Origin: JAHIJO01 sp964486075
GTDB lineage: Bacteria > Verrucomicrobiota > Kiritimatiellia > JAAZAB01
Direction: 5' to 3'
Length of the DNA stretch: 64,000 bases
Assembly (NCBI GenBank): GCA_964486075.1
Contig: CAZALU010000003.1
Location: 1 to 64,000 of the forward strand
Part shown: positions 43,857-53,298 of the stretch, in pieces
Numbering within the stretch: the first letter of the stretch is position 1
How the letters are laid out: each line of letters starts with the position of its first letter
Notes under the pieces: model-generated
What the model was told of the DNA's origin: nothing
The model's database searches: none
The model's input: only the letters and a program-made list of their open reading frames with translations
Made by a program: the position numbers and the translations under genes

Positions 43857-45343
43857 GGTTTACCCTCCACGATCGCTGCCGCCCGCCAGAGCAGGTTAGT
43901 GTAGAAATCGGGCAGCCAGAGCCCGACCAGCAGCAGCACCCCCAATGATCCGGCTACAATCAGGACCTCGGTGAACCCGGTTGCCGGCGCACGCACCGGC
44001 AGCTCGGGCTCCCCCCAAGCCATATAAATCGCGTGTTTCAGGGCGCTCACAAAAATAGTGCACGTTCCAGCCAGGAACACGACGAGCGCCGCATAGGCGC
44101 CCTGCTGCACCGCTGCCATCGCGATCTGGAACTCGCTCATGAACAGACCGAACGGCGCCATTCCGATCAAAGCCAGCAGCCCTCCCAGCAATCCAACCCC
44201 CCAAACCGGACTGACCCTGAGCATGCCCTGCATGCGGGACATATCGTGTGTTCCATAAATCTGCCCCATGCGTCCGGCGGAAAAAAACGCCAGCGCCTTG
44301 CAAACGGAATGATTGAAAACATGGAACAGGGCGGCGAAAGCGCCCAAGCCGCCCAACCCCAGGCCCAGCGCGATAATCCCCAGGTGTTCCACGCTGTGAT
44401 AAGCCAGCAGACGCTTGACATCCTCCTGGAAAATAATGAAAGCGGCGGCCACTACAATGGAGAGCAAGCCAAACACCTGCAGTATCCGCAAGCTCCACCC
44501 GGAACCGCCGCTGGCGGCTTCCAGGATGGCCGTGTAACGCATGATGCAATACAAAGCAGTATTCAGCAGAAAGCCGGAAAACAAAGCTGAAACCGGCGCC
44601 GGCGCCTGGCTGTGAGCGTCCGGCAACCAGTTGTGCAGCGGAGCCAGGCCGGCCTTGGTGCCGTAGCCGACCAGCAGAAAAATGAACGCCAGCTTAAGCA
44701 CCGGTTGGTTCAAAGCGGGGGCCGCATCGCGCAGGTGAGTCCATAAAAGAAGATGGGCGCCATCCATATTCAGAGCGCGCGCGGAGGCTGCCACCAGCAG
44801 CGTGCCCATGAACGCGCAGGCCACCCCGACCGAACACATCAGCAGGTATTTCCACATGGCTTCCAGGGAGGCCTGGGTACGGTGCACGCATATTAAAAAA
44901 GCCGTCATCAAGGTCGTAGCCTCGATCCCAATCCACATGACGCCGACATTATTAGATATAACCACCAGCACCATGGCGGCCAACGAACCGCACCAGAGAG
45001 CCGAAAACTTACGGCTTGCCCGGGACTGGATTTGATTCGCACTAATTTCCGCGCCGAAATAACCGCCCGCAAATATTGTGCTTAAACCAAACACCAGCAT
45101 CATGACGGCCAAGTGATAGGCCGACAGGGCATCCAGGTAAAACCAGCCCCACTCCAGCCGCGTCAGGCTCCCGCTCAGCACCGGCCAAATAAAGATGGCC
45201 GCCGCCAGCACTTCGAGGCCCACGACAACCGTCAGCGCATGCAGCACCCATCGCGCCGGCCTCATCAGCAGACACAAGCCCCCGCCCAGCAATGGAATGC
45301 CCAGTAATAATGCAAATCCCACGTCAACCGGCATTGCGGTCAT
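43853..45343 (-). CDS. Ehr/Hyf-type antiporter-like membrane subunit (HyfF/NuoN-like)
   Basis: 496 aa, about 13-14 helices. Proton-antiporter family landmarks: VMWIGIEATTLMTAFLI (helix Glu), GYGTKAGLAPLHNWLPDAHSQAPAPVSALFSG, EDVKRLLAYHSVEHLGII and FHVFNHSVCKALAFFSAG. The Lys in GTKAGL and Lys in DVKRLLAYHS are the proton-channel lysines. First ATG overlaps the previous stop (ATGA); the ATG three codons later has better spacing from AAAGGA. Pumps H+ or Na+ in the complex. Confidence 0.92.
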   Translation of the reverse strand: MTAMPVDVGFALLLGIPLLGGGLCLLMRPARWVLHALTVVVGLEVLAAAIFIWPVLSGSLTRLEWGWFYLDALSAYHLAVMMLVFGLSTIFAGGYFGAEISANQIQSRASRKFSALWCGSLAAMVLVVISNNVGVMWIGIEATTLMTAFLICVHRTQASLEAMWKYLLMCSVGVACAFMGTLLVAASARALNMDGAHLLLWTHLRDAAPALNQPVLKLAFIFLLVGYGTKAGLAPLHNWLPDAHSQAPAPVSALFSGFLLNTALYCIMRYTAILEAASGGSGWSLRILQVFGLLSIVVAAAFIIFQEDVKRLLAYHSVEHLGIIALGLGLGGLGAFAALFHVFNHSVCKALAFFSAGRMGQIYGTHDMSRMQGMLRVSPVWGVGLLGGLLALIGMAPFGLFMSEFQIAMAAVQQGAYAALVVFLAGTCTIFVSALKHAIYMAWGEPELPVRAPATGFTEVLIVAGSLGVLLLVGLWLPDFYTNLLWRAAAIVEGKP

Positions 45344-45978
45344 CCTTTCAAACGATCCATCTGGTCAACATTGATATGGTCAAAGGCCCGACTGATCCGG
45401 CCGATAGCGACTCCCATGACGAAGACCGCCACAAATACGTCCAACAATACGCCCAGTTCGATCAACCAGTGAATATTGCCGACCACCATCAAGCCAAACG
45501 CATAAATTCCGTTCTCCATCGTCAGAAAGCCCAGCACCTGGCTCAACGCTTTCCGGCGGCCGATCACCAGGAACAGTCCGGTAAAAATCATGAACACGGC
45601 CGCTGAAACACTGAGCAAGGAAGCGCCCAGCCCGATACCGTGAACCTGCCCGCCCAGCCAAAAGGCCAACGCCAGCATTCCAATTCCCAGGACCAGGGAT
45701 GCCGAATAGCCCACCAGCGGGGTCACTTCACGGCGCACATTGGTTTCGCGTATAGCCCGGTTCAACAGCCAGGGGAAAACGCCGCCTTTCAGAACCACGG
45801 TGAGCGCCGCCAGGAACAAGGCCCGGCCCAGCCGATCCGGCACCATTACCAGAAACGGCAGGATCCCCAGCGCCACGCCTTGAATGGCCACGATACGGAT
45901 GCTGGCGCTAAGCAGGCTGGACCCCAGCAATGCCAAATTGGTCAACATCAACAAGGCAAATAAAAAATCCAACGCCAT
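45340..45978 (-). CDS. Ehr/Hyf-type membrane subunit (HyfE/NuoK-like)
   Basis: 212 aa, about six to seven helices, clear GGGAGA ribosome site. HyfE-like features are the LTNLALLGSSLLSASIRIVAIQG opening, the GVFPWLLNRAIRETNVRREVTPLVGYSASL loop and KALSQVLGFLTMENGIYAFGL, with a helix Glu in a NuoK-like context. It lies between the NuoH-like and NuoN-like genes, as in hyf operons. Confidence 0.85.
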   Translation of the reverse strand: MALDFLFALLMLTNLALLGSSLLSASIRIVAIQGVALGILPFLVMVPDRLGRALFLAALTVVLKGGVFPWLLNRAIRETNVRREVTPLVGYSASLVLGIGMLALAFWLGGQVHGIGLGASLLSVSAAVFMIFTGLFLVIGRRKALSQVLGFLTMENGIYAFGLMVVGNIHWLIELGVLLDVFVAVFVMGVAIGRISRAFDHINVDQMDRLKG

Positions 45979-45988
45979 GCGTATCTCC

Positions 45989-46900
45989 CTATTTCAACAT
46001 CAGTATCATCGCCAGCGCGGCCAACGCCAGGGCGCCGATCAGCAGTTGCGGCACCCGCGCCAAGCGCAGGCGGGCGATAATAGATTCAATCGCACCCACC
46101 CCAACAGCCAACAGAATCATGCCGCCTATAAACGCCAGAGCATTGATCCAAACCGCTCCGTCCCACGCAGGAATCAGCAGGCCCACCAGTAGAGCGCCAA
46201 GCACCCACAATTTGAGCGCAGCCCCATAGTGGATCGCGGCCAAATCGGGTCCGCCATGGTCCAAGACCATCACCTCATGAATCATGGTCAGCTCCAGGTG
46301 CGTATCGGGATCGTCAACCGGAATCCGGGCATTTTCCGCGAGCAGCACCACCATCCAGGCCGCCGCTGTCAAAGCCAGACCCGGCCCCATACTCAGCCAG
46401 GTCTGCACCGTTATCCCGGCTTCAATCCCGGAAAGCGACAGGCTACCGGAAGCGCGCGCTACGGCCGCCAAGCCAAGTAAAAACGCCGGTTCCGCCAACA
46501 TTGAAAAAAACGCTTCGCGTCCGGCGCCCATGCCCTCGAAGCTGGAACCGGTGTCGAGAGCCGCCACAATAGTCATAAAACGCATCAATCCCAGCAGATA
46601 GGCAAACAGGATCAGGTCTCCACCGAATGCCAGCGGCGCGGCGGATTTACCAAACGGCGTCAGGAACAGTGCCAGCAGCACGGCGGCCAGGCCGGCGATC
46701 GGCCCGGCGCGGAAGACCCAGGTCGTCGTGCGACTATACACGGTTCCTTTTTGCAGCAGCTTCCAGAGATCGTAATATAATTGCAACACAGGCGGACCCT
46801 GTCGGCCGGCGAAGAACGCCTTGACACGGTTAATCACGCCCGGCAGCAGCGGCGCCAGCCCAAGTGCCAAACCTGTTTGAAGCCATGGAACTACATTCAC
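45989..46900 (-). CDS. Ehr/Hyf-type membrane subunit (HyfC/NuoH-like)
   Basis: 303 aa from a GTG at 46900 overlapping the preceding stop by 4 nt (GTGA) with GAGG 5 nt upstream; a longer open frame upstream runs through the preceding gene and is not coding. NuoH/HyfC signatures: GVINRVKAFFAGRQGPPVLQLYYDLWKLLQKG near the N-terminus and ENARIPVDDPDTHLELTMIHEVMVLDHGG in the middle, whose acidic residues line the quinone/proton channel region. Membrane anchor linking the peripheral arm to the pump subunits. Confidence 0.92.
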   Translation of the reverse strand: MNVVPWLQTGLALGLAPLLPGVINRVKAFFAGRQGPPVLQLYYDLWKLLQKGTVYSRTTTWVFRAGPIAGLAAVLLALFLTPFGKSAAPLAFGGDLILFAYLLGLMRFMTIVAALDTGSSFEGMGAGREAFFSMLAEPAFLLGLAAVARASGSLSLSGIEAGITVQTWLSMGPGLALTAAAWMVVLLAENARIPVDDPDTHLELTMIHEVMVLDHGGPDLAAIHYGAALKLWVLGALLVGLLIPAWDGAVWINALAFIGGMILLAVGVGAIESIIARLRLARVPQLLIGALALAALAMILMLK

Positions 46901-48882
46901 AAATTCCTCGCATACCAGATCAGTAAAACCACCAGGGTCAGGGCAATATACAACACATACAGTTGGAGCTCGCCATGCTGGATCCAGCGCAGTTTGGAAA
47001 ATGCCCAGCGGGCCCGTGCAAATATCGGACGGAATATACCCTCGTGAAATCCGTCTTCCGTCTTGGTGCTGATGGATGAAGCCCCGGGAAAAATACCCTG
47101 GGGTAGAATGCGCTGTTGCCCCGTCCGGAGCGCCCATCGAAACCACTCCACGAACCACAGGGAGAAAGACGAAGCCGTGTATTGCATGCGTGGTACAGGC
47201 GCGGCATAGCCGCAATCCCAGGTCGGCCCTTGCCGCACCGGGCGCCCTTTCAACAACGCCCATCGTCCCAGCCAGAGCAGGCCGGTCAGAATCAGCAATC
47301 CCCAAAGGCATCCCGTCAAGATTCCCAACAGTTTCAGGACATTTTCAGCGCCGCCAAAGACGGCTTGAGCCGGCGCATGGGTCAACAGACCCACCGCTGG
47401 TTTGATGGCGCCCAGGACCCACGGCGCACCCAGCCCAATGAGCGCGCAGACCAGCGCCAGGGTCAGCATTGGCAAGCGCATGGCCCAGCCTGGATCCCGC
47501 GCTCCGCGGCCGTGTTCGGTTCGGGGTTCTCCCAGAAACATAATGCCGAAAGCTTTGGCGAAACAGGCGGCCGCCAAGCCGCCGATCAGCGCCAAGCCAA
47601 TTATGGCCCCGAGAAACGGCACGGCGTTGTGTCCGGCTGGTTCCAGGCAGGAGAGAAAGGAACCGTAATAGATCAGGAACTCGCTGATAAATCCGTTGAG
47701 CAACGGCAGGCCGGAAATGGCAAGCGCTCCGACAAAAAAAGTGGCGGCTGTCCACGGCATCAGCTTGGCCAATCCTCCCAATTGGTCGATATCCCGTGTG
47801 CCGGTCGCACGCGCCACTGCCCCGGCCCCCATGAAAAGCAAACTCTTGAAGAGGGCATGATTGACCACGTGCAGCAAGGCGCCGGCGAATCCCAACTGGG
47901 CGATCAGCGGATGCCCGGTGCTCTGGCCCAACACACCAACGCCCAGCCCCAAGGCCATAATCCCGATATTGTCTACGCTCGAATAGGCCAACAAACGTTT
48001 GATATCATGCTGAGCCAGCGCGTAGGCAACACCCAGCACACCGGATGTTATGCCGATGCCGATCAGGATCCAGCCCCACTCTATCCGGGGAACACCCAAA
48101 AGCATCAATATCCGCACCATTCCGTAAATCCCGGTTTTGATCATCACTCCTGAAAGTACCGCTGATACGGGGCTGGGCGCCGCCGGATGCGCCTCCGGCA
48201 GCCAAACATGCAGCGGAATGAACCCGGCCTTGGCCCCGAACCCGATCAGCGCCATAAAAAAAACCGTGCCGGCCACGGCCGGCGGCAAAACTCCGATCTG
48301 ATCAAAATCAAGGGATCCGACCTCACGCCCCATCAGCATGAAACTCACCAATAAAAAAGCCGTTCCCATGTGCGTAGCCACGAGATAGACCCAGCCGGCT
48401 TCGCGCACTTCCGGCTTTTTATGCTCATACATGACCAGAAAAAACGACGTCAGCGCCATGCATTCCCATGCCATCAAGAACAACAATCCGTTGCGCGCCA
48501 GGATAACCATGACCATGCTGGCGACGAGGGTATTGTAATAAAACCAGAAACGCGCCGCCGCCGGTCCATCGTGGAAGGGCTGCAGGTATTCGGCGCCGTA
48601 AATCGCGCTCAACGCAGCGATCAACAAGACTGGTATTATAAAAACGGCGGATACGGCGTCCAATCCAACCGAAAATGCACCGCCCGGCATCGACCAGGGC
48701 AGCGCCAGCGCCACGGCCGAACCGCTCCATAAAACTTGGACGCAGGGAATGAGGCCAAGGATGGCGGCGCTGACAGCGCCAGTGGCGGCGACCGCCGCCG
48801 CGGCGCGCGGCGCGCGCTGGAACAGGAACACCGCCAGCCCGGTCATCAGCAGCACCCCGCAGGCTACCAGAAGCAGAGTCAT
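46897..48882 (-). CDS. Ehr/Hyf-type antiporter-like membrane subunit (HyfB/NuoL-like)
   Basis: 661 aa. Antiporter landmarks: AWECMALTSFFLVMYEHKK, IGFGAKAGFIPLHVWLPEAHPAAPSPVSAVLSGVM, AQHDIKRLLAYSSVDNIGIMALG and LHVVNHALFKSLLFMGAG. The C-terminal third includes GPTWDCGYAAPVPRMQYTASSFS, typical of HyfB, and a final helix. Start at ATG 48882, overlapping the regulator's stop (ATGA) with GGGGGA upstream. With the second antiporter-like subunit this gives two candidate ion pumps. Confidence 0.93.
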   Translation of the reverse strand: MTLLLVACGVLLMTGLAVFLFQRAPRAAAAVAATGAVSAAILGLIPCVQVLWSGSAVALALPWSMPGGAFSVGLDAVSAVFIIPVLLIAALSAIYGAEYLQPFHDGPAAARFWFYYNTLVASMVMVILARNGLLFLMAWECMALTSFFLVMYEHKKPEVREAGWVYLVATHMGTAFLLVSFMLMGREVGSLDFDQIGVLPPAVAGTVFFMALIGFGAKAGFIPLHVWLPEAHPAAPSPVSAVLSGVMIKTGIYGMVRILMLLGVPRIEWGWILIGIGITSGVLGVAYALAQHDIKRLLAYSSVDNIGIMALGLGVGVLGQSTGHPLIAQLGFAGALLHVVNHALFKSLLFMGAGAVARATGTRDIDQLGGLAKLMPWTAATFFVGALAISGLPLLNGFISEFLIYYGSFLSCLEPAGHNAVPFLGAIIGLALIGGLAAACFAKAFGIMFLGEPRTEHGRGARDPGWAMRLPMLTLALVCALIGLGAPWVLGAIKPAVGLLTHAPAQAVFGGAENVLKLLGILTGCLWGLLILTGLLWLGRWALLKGRPVRQGPTWDCGYAAPVPRMQYTASSFSLWFVEWFRWALRTGQQRILPQGIFPGASSISTKTEDGFHEGIFRPIFARARWAFSKLRWIQHGELQLYVLYIALTLVVLLIWYARNL

Positions 48883-49586
48883 GTCGATTTTTCCCCCGCC
48901 ACAGCAGCTTGGCACGGAATCTTGTCCTCTATTTTCCGGATTGCCTCCTGAATCTCACCGGCTGGCGCACGACCAAGCAACAGCGCTTTAAAGTCGGGCT
49001 GACGAATCGCGTGAAGCAAGCGGGCCAGCATCTGCAGATGCACCTTGGGCGCCGGGCTGATCAGCGTAAACAAGGCAAAGACAGGCTGGCCGTCCAGAGC
49101 GGCAAAATTCACCGGTTTTACCGGAAAGCAGAGGGTCACCAGGGGGCGCGGCACATAGAGTACGATAGGATTGCGGGGATGCGGGATGGCAATGCCTTCG
49201 CCAATACCGGTGGACTCCAGCGCTTCCCGGGCTAACAGCATGCGTAACATGAGATCCCGATCCACTCCCGGCGGCAGAGGTATGCAAGCGGCAATCGAGC
49301 GCAACAGGACAGGCTTATCCGACCCCTGCACCCGGTAAAACACGCCGCCCTCTGCCAGCGCGTCTGCCAGGGATGGCAGCAGTTCCGGTTCGCCTGCCGC
49401 TTCGTAAAACAATTGCAGGGGAACATTCATCCGTCGCGAAGTCGCCCATTCCAACAATTCCGCCCGGTTAAAACGCGCCTGGTCATTGATCCTGCAAAAA
49501 GGCAGGCCGTCCTGTTTGATCCAGCGGTTTACGGTTTTTTCAGAAACGCCCATGCACCCCGACACATCCCGAATTGATAAGTGCAT
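48879..49586 (-). CDS. HTH-PTS EIIA fusion regulator heading the Ehr operon
   Basis: 235 aa. Residues 3-50 are an excisionase/MerR-like helix-turn-helix (MGVSEKTVNRWIKQDGLPF). Residues about 75-225 are a PtsN/fructose-type EIIA domain; the phosphorylatable His136 sits in GIGEGIAIPHPRNP. The ATG at 49586 has AAGGAG 9 nt upstream. It is translationally coupled to the first pump subunit gene. Likely a DNA-binding sensor of PTS phosphorylation state; target promoter could be its own (inference). Confidence 0.88.
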   Translation of the reverse strand: MHLSIRDVSGCMGVSEKTVNRWIKQDGLPFCRINDQARFNRAELLEWATSRRMNVPLQLFYEAAGEPELLPSLADALAEGGVFYRVQGSDKPVLLRSIAACIPLPPGVDRDLMLRMLLAREALESTGIGEGIAIPHPRNPIVLYVPRPLVTLCFPVKPVNFAALDGQPVFALFTLISPAPKVHLQMLARLLHAIRQPDFKALLLGRAPAGEIQEAIRKIEDKIPCQAAVAGEKST

Positions 49587-49915
49587 GGCAGATTCGCTCC
49601 TTCTTCCCCCAGCTAAAAAAGCGCCGCTCTGGTTGTTATCCAATGCACAGCAAAGGATCTCATAATCCTGAACTGATCACGAAGATTTATCGCTGCGCTC
49701 GAAATGATAGACCCCATTTTTCGGGTTATCGTCCAACAACTTGAATGGTATTTCAGCCGGGTATCTTAGGTCTGTTGGTTCCCAAAATATTCCGAAATTT
49801 ACGATTAAATCCTATTCTGCCAAACACGCCTTGTCAAGTTATTTCTGCTCCCTTGATCTGGACGGTCTATCACGGTATACATTCATCCATGCACTGGCCT
49901 TGTTTATTCATATTC
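49587..49915. other. Divergent promoter region between Ehr operon and Trx-DsbD gene
   Basis: 329 nt. The + strand frame is open from about 49745 but lacks a ribosome site and looks non-coding. Promoters for both directions must lie here; I cannot pick convincing -35/-10 pairs. Confidence 0.4.
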
Positions 49916-51082
49916 ATGCCTCAACGCCTGCTTAACCAGGCCCGCTTGATCTGCCTGGGCTTGGCGGTGGCGGCGCTGGGTCTCTCCACGCCCGCCACCA
50001 GCAAGCCAGCCGACGCCGCCGTTGGCCTGCCGCATATCGAGTTCTTTTTCGAGAGCGGATGCGAAAACTGCGCTCGCGTGGAAGATGAAATCCTGCCTGA
50101 TCTTGAAAACGTTTATGGAGGATTTTACACCATCGCCAAATTGGATATCGGAAATATGACGAACTATTTGCGGCTGGCAGGCTACCAGGCACGGCTGGAA
50201 CACGGTCCGGACGAAAATGTCAGTATAGTCGTAAACGGGCGGGCACTGCTTAGCGGCTTCAGCGCGATTCGCGCTGGACTTTTCGAAACCATGGACCGGG
50301 CGCTGGCGGGCGAATTACCGGCCGTTGCCCCGGTGCCCGCGACCTTGGACAACCTGCGCGACCGGGTGCGTAAATTCAGCTTACTGGCCGTCATGGGCGC
50401 GGGGTTGGTTGACGGTTTGAATCCCTGCGCAATTGCCACCCTGGTTTTTTTCACCAGCCTGGCAGTCATGCTTAAATTTAACGGACAGCAGTTATTGATG
50501 GCAGGCGGCGCCTTTTGCGTGGCCAGTTTCCTGACGTATTTCGCCATCGGCCTGGGCTTGCTGCGAGTTTTGCACCTGGTCGCCGGGTTCAGCACAATCC
50601 GCGCCGGTATTGATATCGGAATGATAGTCCTGCTGGGACTGTTTGCAGCCCTTTCCTTCCGGGATGCCTGGCGCTACCGCCATGAAGGCAATCCAAACCG
50701 ACTCAGCCTGCGTCTACCCCGCCCAATCATGCTCATGACGCACGCCTTGATGCGCGATGGCCTGAAGAGCCGCCATCTCGTCCTGGGCGGACTGGGCATC
50801 GGCGCGGCGGTTACGGCCCTGGAATCCGTTTGCACCGGGCAGGTTTATGTCCCCACCCTGGTCATGGTCATACGCGGCGGCAGTTCGTTTCCGCGGGCAA
50901 CCGCTTTGCTGGTTCTGTATAACTGCCTGTTCGTCCTGCCGTTGATCGTTATTTTATGGCTGTCGTGGCGAGGGCTAAAAATGGCCAAGCTACTGGATTG
51001 GAGCCGCCGGCACGTGGTCTTCAGCAAGTGCCTGCTGGGATCTTTTTTCCTGGGTCTGGCCGTTTTGTTGCTGCTGATGTAA
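49916..51082 (+). CDS. Thioredoxin-like domain fused to DsbD/CcdA-type membrane domain
   Basis: 388 aa from the ATG at 49916, which gives a signal peptide (LICLGLAVAALGLSTPATS); an ATG at 49889 is possible, no ribosome site supports either. Residues about 35-140 are a thioredoxin-like domain with CxxC in FFESGCENCARVE. Then about seven helices with the CcdA/DsbD motif GLVDGLNPCAIATLVFF and a second conserved Cys in ALESVCTGQVYVPTL. It would carry reducing equivalents from cytoplasm to periplasm for thiol reduction or cytochrome maturation. Monocistronic, divergent from the Ehr operon. Confidence 0.8.
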   Translation: MPQRLLNQARLICLGLAVAALGLSTPATSKPADAAVGLPHIEFFFESGCENCARVEDEILPDLENVYGGFYTIAKLDIGNMTNYLRLAGYQARLEHGPDENVSIVVNGRALLSGFSAIRAGLFETMDRALAGELPAVAPVPATLDNLRDRVRKFSLLAVMGAGLVDGLNPCAIATLVFFTSLAVMLKFNGQQLLMAGGAFCVASFLTYFAIGLGLLRVLHLVAGFSTIRAGIDIGMIVLLGLFAALSFRDAWRYRHEGNPNRLSLRLPRPIMLMTHALMRDGLKSRHLVLGGLGIGAAVTALESVCTGQVYVPTLVMVIRGGSSFPRATALLVLYNCLFVLPLIVILWLSWRGLKMAKLLDWSRRHVVFSKCLLGSFFLGLAVLLLLM

Positions 51083-51107
51083 AATATGCTTGGCCAGAAT
51101 AAAACGG

Positions 51108-51770
51108 TCAGTAGCTCAGCCAGAGCGTGCCGAGTGGATTTAAGGATTTGTCCCGCAGCAGTTGCCCCACATCGCAGTTGGCGCCAACCCCGCCATAGGA
51201 ATACCATCCGGTGATCGTGATGATTTTGTCATCTTGTGCATCCGGAACGCCGTCGTTGTCATAGTCCAGCTCCAGGCGACTGCTCCCGGTGCCCAGATAA
51301 TCCTTGCAAGCTAAATTGCTCACGACCAGGGTATCGCCAGCGTCAAAGTTCGCCGTTACCTCGATCAACAGGCGCTTGTTCGAGTGCGTGTAGCTGATCG
51401 AGCCCACTTTGCTCGCAGCCGAGCCGCTGAAGGTCGGCGCCAGGCAGGTCTCATCCCAGGTCATGGACAGATCCTCCGGAATTGACAACGCAATTGCGAC
51501 GCCGTTGCTGATGAGCGGCGTATTGGTGGCATCGGTGATCTTTATCGGGCTGATGTCCGCCGCCGCATAACCACGCACAAACCACTGATCCGCTTCTGAG
51601 GAAATAGAGACCGGTACCGTAGCGACGTTAACGTCGTTGGTCATCGCCTGCATGGCATAGTAGGCACCCTCGCCGCCGGTATAAATCGCGGCCCATCCTG
51701 TCGGCCCGCCCAGAGTCAGTCCCGCGACCGCCAGGGCAACCGCAGCCAATTTGTGCATGATCGTGTTCAT
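51108..51770 (-). CDS. Secreted protein with calcium-type DxDxDG motif
   Basis: 220 aa with a signal peptide (KLAAVALAVAGLTLGGPTGWA). The body is strand-rich and not assigned; near the end LELDYDNDGVPDAQDD resembles a thrombospondin-3/EF-type calcium loop. The frame upstream of the ATG at 51770 overlaps the preceding gene and is not coding. Last gene of a three-gene set with the two FGE-domain paralogs. Confidence 0.6.
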   Translation of the reverse strand: MNTIMHKLAAVALAVAGLTLGGPTGWAAIYTGGEGAYYAMQAMTNDVNVATVPVSISSEADQWFVRGYAAADISPIKITDATNTPLISNGVAIALSIPEDLSMTWDETCLAPTFSGSAASKVGSISYTHSNKRLLIEVTANFDAGDTLVVSNLACKDYLGTGSSRLELDYDNDGVPDAQDDKIITITGWYSYGGVGANCDVGQLLRDKSLNPLGTLWLSY

Positions 51771-51777
51771 CGTGTTT

Positions 51778-53271
51778 TCAAGGCGCCGTCCGCGCCGCAC
51801 GCCATCCCTGGCGATACTTAATCCCGACATTCCAACCCATATGGCGATTGGCAATCCGCGCATAATTGGTGCCGGTAAAGCAGTGCCCCGCTATTTGACC
51901 GGAGTTTCCATAGGATACAATCTCGCCGTTTGAAAACCCCGGCCAATTCGCGACGTTTGCGTATCCGTTTGCGCTCAGCGTCCCATCGCCATGCGCGCCC
52001 GTAAAATCGGAAGCTTTTACAGTCACCGTCCATTCGATCAGGCTCCCCGATAAATCCAAGGCCCCGTAATAACCGGCCCCAGCCTGCGCCCGGGTTGAAG
52101 AAACATCAGCATAACACCCGCAGCGGAACGGACCATCGGGCGAGCAATCTGTATAATTGCAGTTGCCCCAGTTTGGCGTCTCGGAAGCCGTGTTTGTGCC
52201 GCTGAGCCCCGTGGTTGCCGTTTCCATGATCGTATCGCCCCAGGCATATTCTCCATCCACCGGCGGCAGAGGGCCGCGGCAGGCCTTCTCGAACTCCAGT
52301 TCCGTCATCGGACGCAGGGCCGCCCAGTCCGCGTAGGCCGCCCCATCCATCCATGTAATATAATTGCAGGCCACCCATTCGCCGTCATTCGTCTGGTTCA
52401 AATTAGAGACATTGGTCACGGCCGTGGGCAACCCGGCATTGTTGTTGGCATCACACCCAAAGACAGCCGGTCGCGCGCCCGTCTTTTTGATGAAATTCCG
52501 GAAGTTATTAAAATTCAAAACGTTGTCATGCCGGTAGTTCTGTTGATTCACCTTTAGTGTATTGAGGAAATCGCAATACTGCCCTTGCGATATTTCCGTC
52601 TTCATCAGGTAGAACGCGGCATATCCGTTGGGAAAGGCATTGGAGATCACATTGGCAGACGGGATGGTTCCCCAATAGATCGTAAACTGATTCGTCGAGG
52701 AGATATAGACCGGCTCATTAGGATCGGTTTCGGCGCGGAAACTGTCTTCTATAACGCCGTTCGTATTGCCGGCCCAGAAGGGGCCTTCCGGTACATAGAC
52801 CATCTCGACGGCGAACACCTTGACGCGGACGCTTTGGTATTTCTTAACTCCGTCGGCGGCAAAGTCCCATGCCAAGCGCGCTCCCGTATTCGACACCGTA
52901 CCCGCGCCGGACGCGGAGCGCTGGATAAAAGCGCCCGTTTTATCGGCCGGCACAATGATGTCAAGATCAGCGCCGACGCCGTTGCTAAACCCCGGAGGGT
53001 TGGTCCCGCTCGCGGCCAGGGTGGCATGACTCCAGTTGCTCCCCGTGTCGGTGGAGTATTTCACGAAAACCCAGCAGGCATCGTAGTTGGTGGAATCACG
53101 CCAGGAGTTATCCCAGGACAAGTCGAACTGCACAGTGATCTGCCCCGCCACCGGCGAGAGCAGTGTCGTGTTCGTCAACGCAAGGTTATTAGCCCCGGCC
53201 GGACCGCCCGCCAAGCTCGCTCCGGCAAGCGCCAAGCCCAGCGCGATTACTTGTCTGGTTGTGGTTTTCAT
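51778..53271 (-). CDS. Secreted FGE/SUMF1-domain protein (copy 2)
   Basis: 497 aa. Signal peptide (about 1-27). Residues 28-150 form a strand-rich domain shared with the upstream paralog (VQFDLSWDNSWRD, VFVKYSTDTGSNWSHATLA). From about 153 a formylglycine-generating-enzyme fold: EMVYVPEGPFWAGNTNG, FYLMKTEISQGQYCDFLN, LRPMTELEFEKACRG, YGALDLSGSLIEWT and final GWRAARTAP. The FGE active-site cysteine pair near the C-terminus is not evident, so this is likely a structural or binding member. Copy of the gene 27 nt upstream. Confidence 0.8.
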   Translation of the reverse strand: MKTTTRQVIALGLALAGASLAGGPAGANNLALTNTTLLSPVAGQITVQFDLSWDNSWRDSTNYDACWVFVKYSTDTGSNWSHATLAASGTNPPGFSNGVGADLDIIVPADKTGAFIQRSASGAGTVSNTGARLAWDFAADGVKKYQSVRVKVFAVEMVYVPEGPFWAGNTNGVIEDSFRAETDPNEPVYISSTNQFTIYWGTIPSANVISNAFPNGYAAFYLMKTEISQGQYCDFLNTLKVNQQNYRHDNVLNFNNFRNFIKKTGARPAVFGCDANNNAGLPTAVTNVSNLNQTNDGEWVACNYITWMDGAAYADWAALRPMTELEFEKACRGPLPPVDGEYAWGDTIMETATTGLSGTNTASETPNWGNCNYTDCSPDGPFRCGCYADVSSTRAQAGAGYYGALDLSGSLIEWTVTVKASDFTGAHGDGTLSANGYANVANWPGFSNGEIVSYGNSGQIAGHCFTGTNYARIANRHMGWNVGIKYRQGWRAARTAP

Positions 53272-53298
53272 CTCGTTTCTATTTCATATCGCGCCGGG

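Noticed and set aside
46901..47311. Upstream extension of the NuoH-like frame to a 440-aa protein.
   Set aside because: The extra 137 codons lie inside the HyfB-like gene in another frame; the GTG at 46900 with GTGA overlap gives the normal N-terminus.
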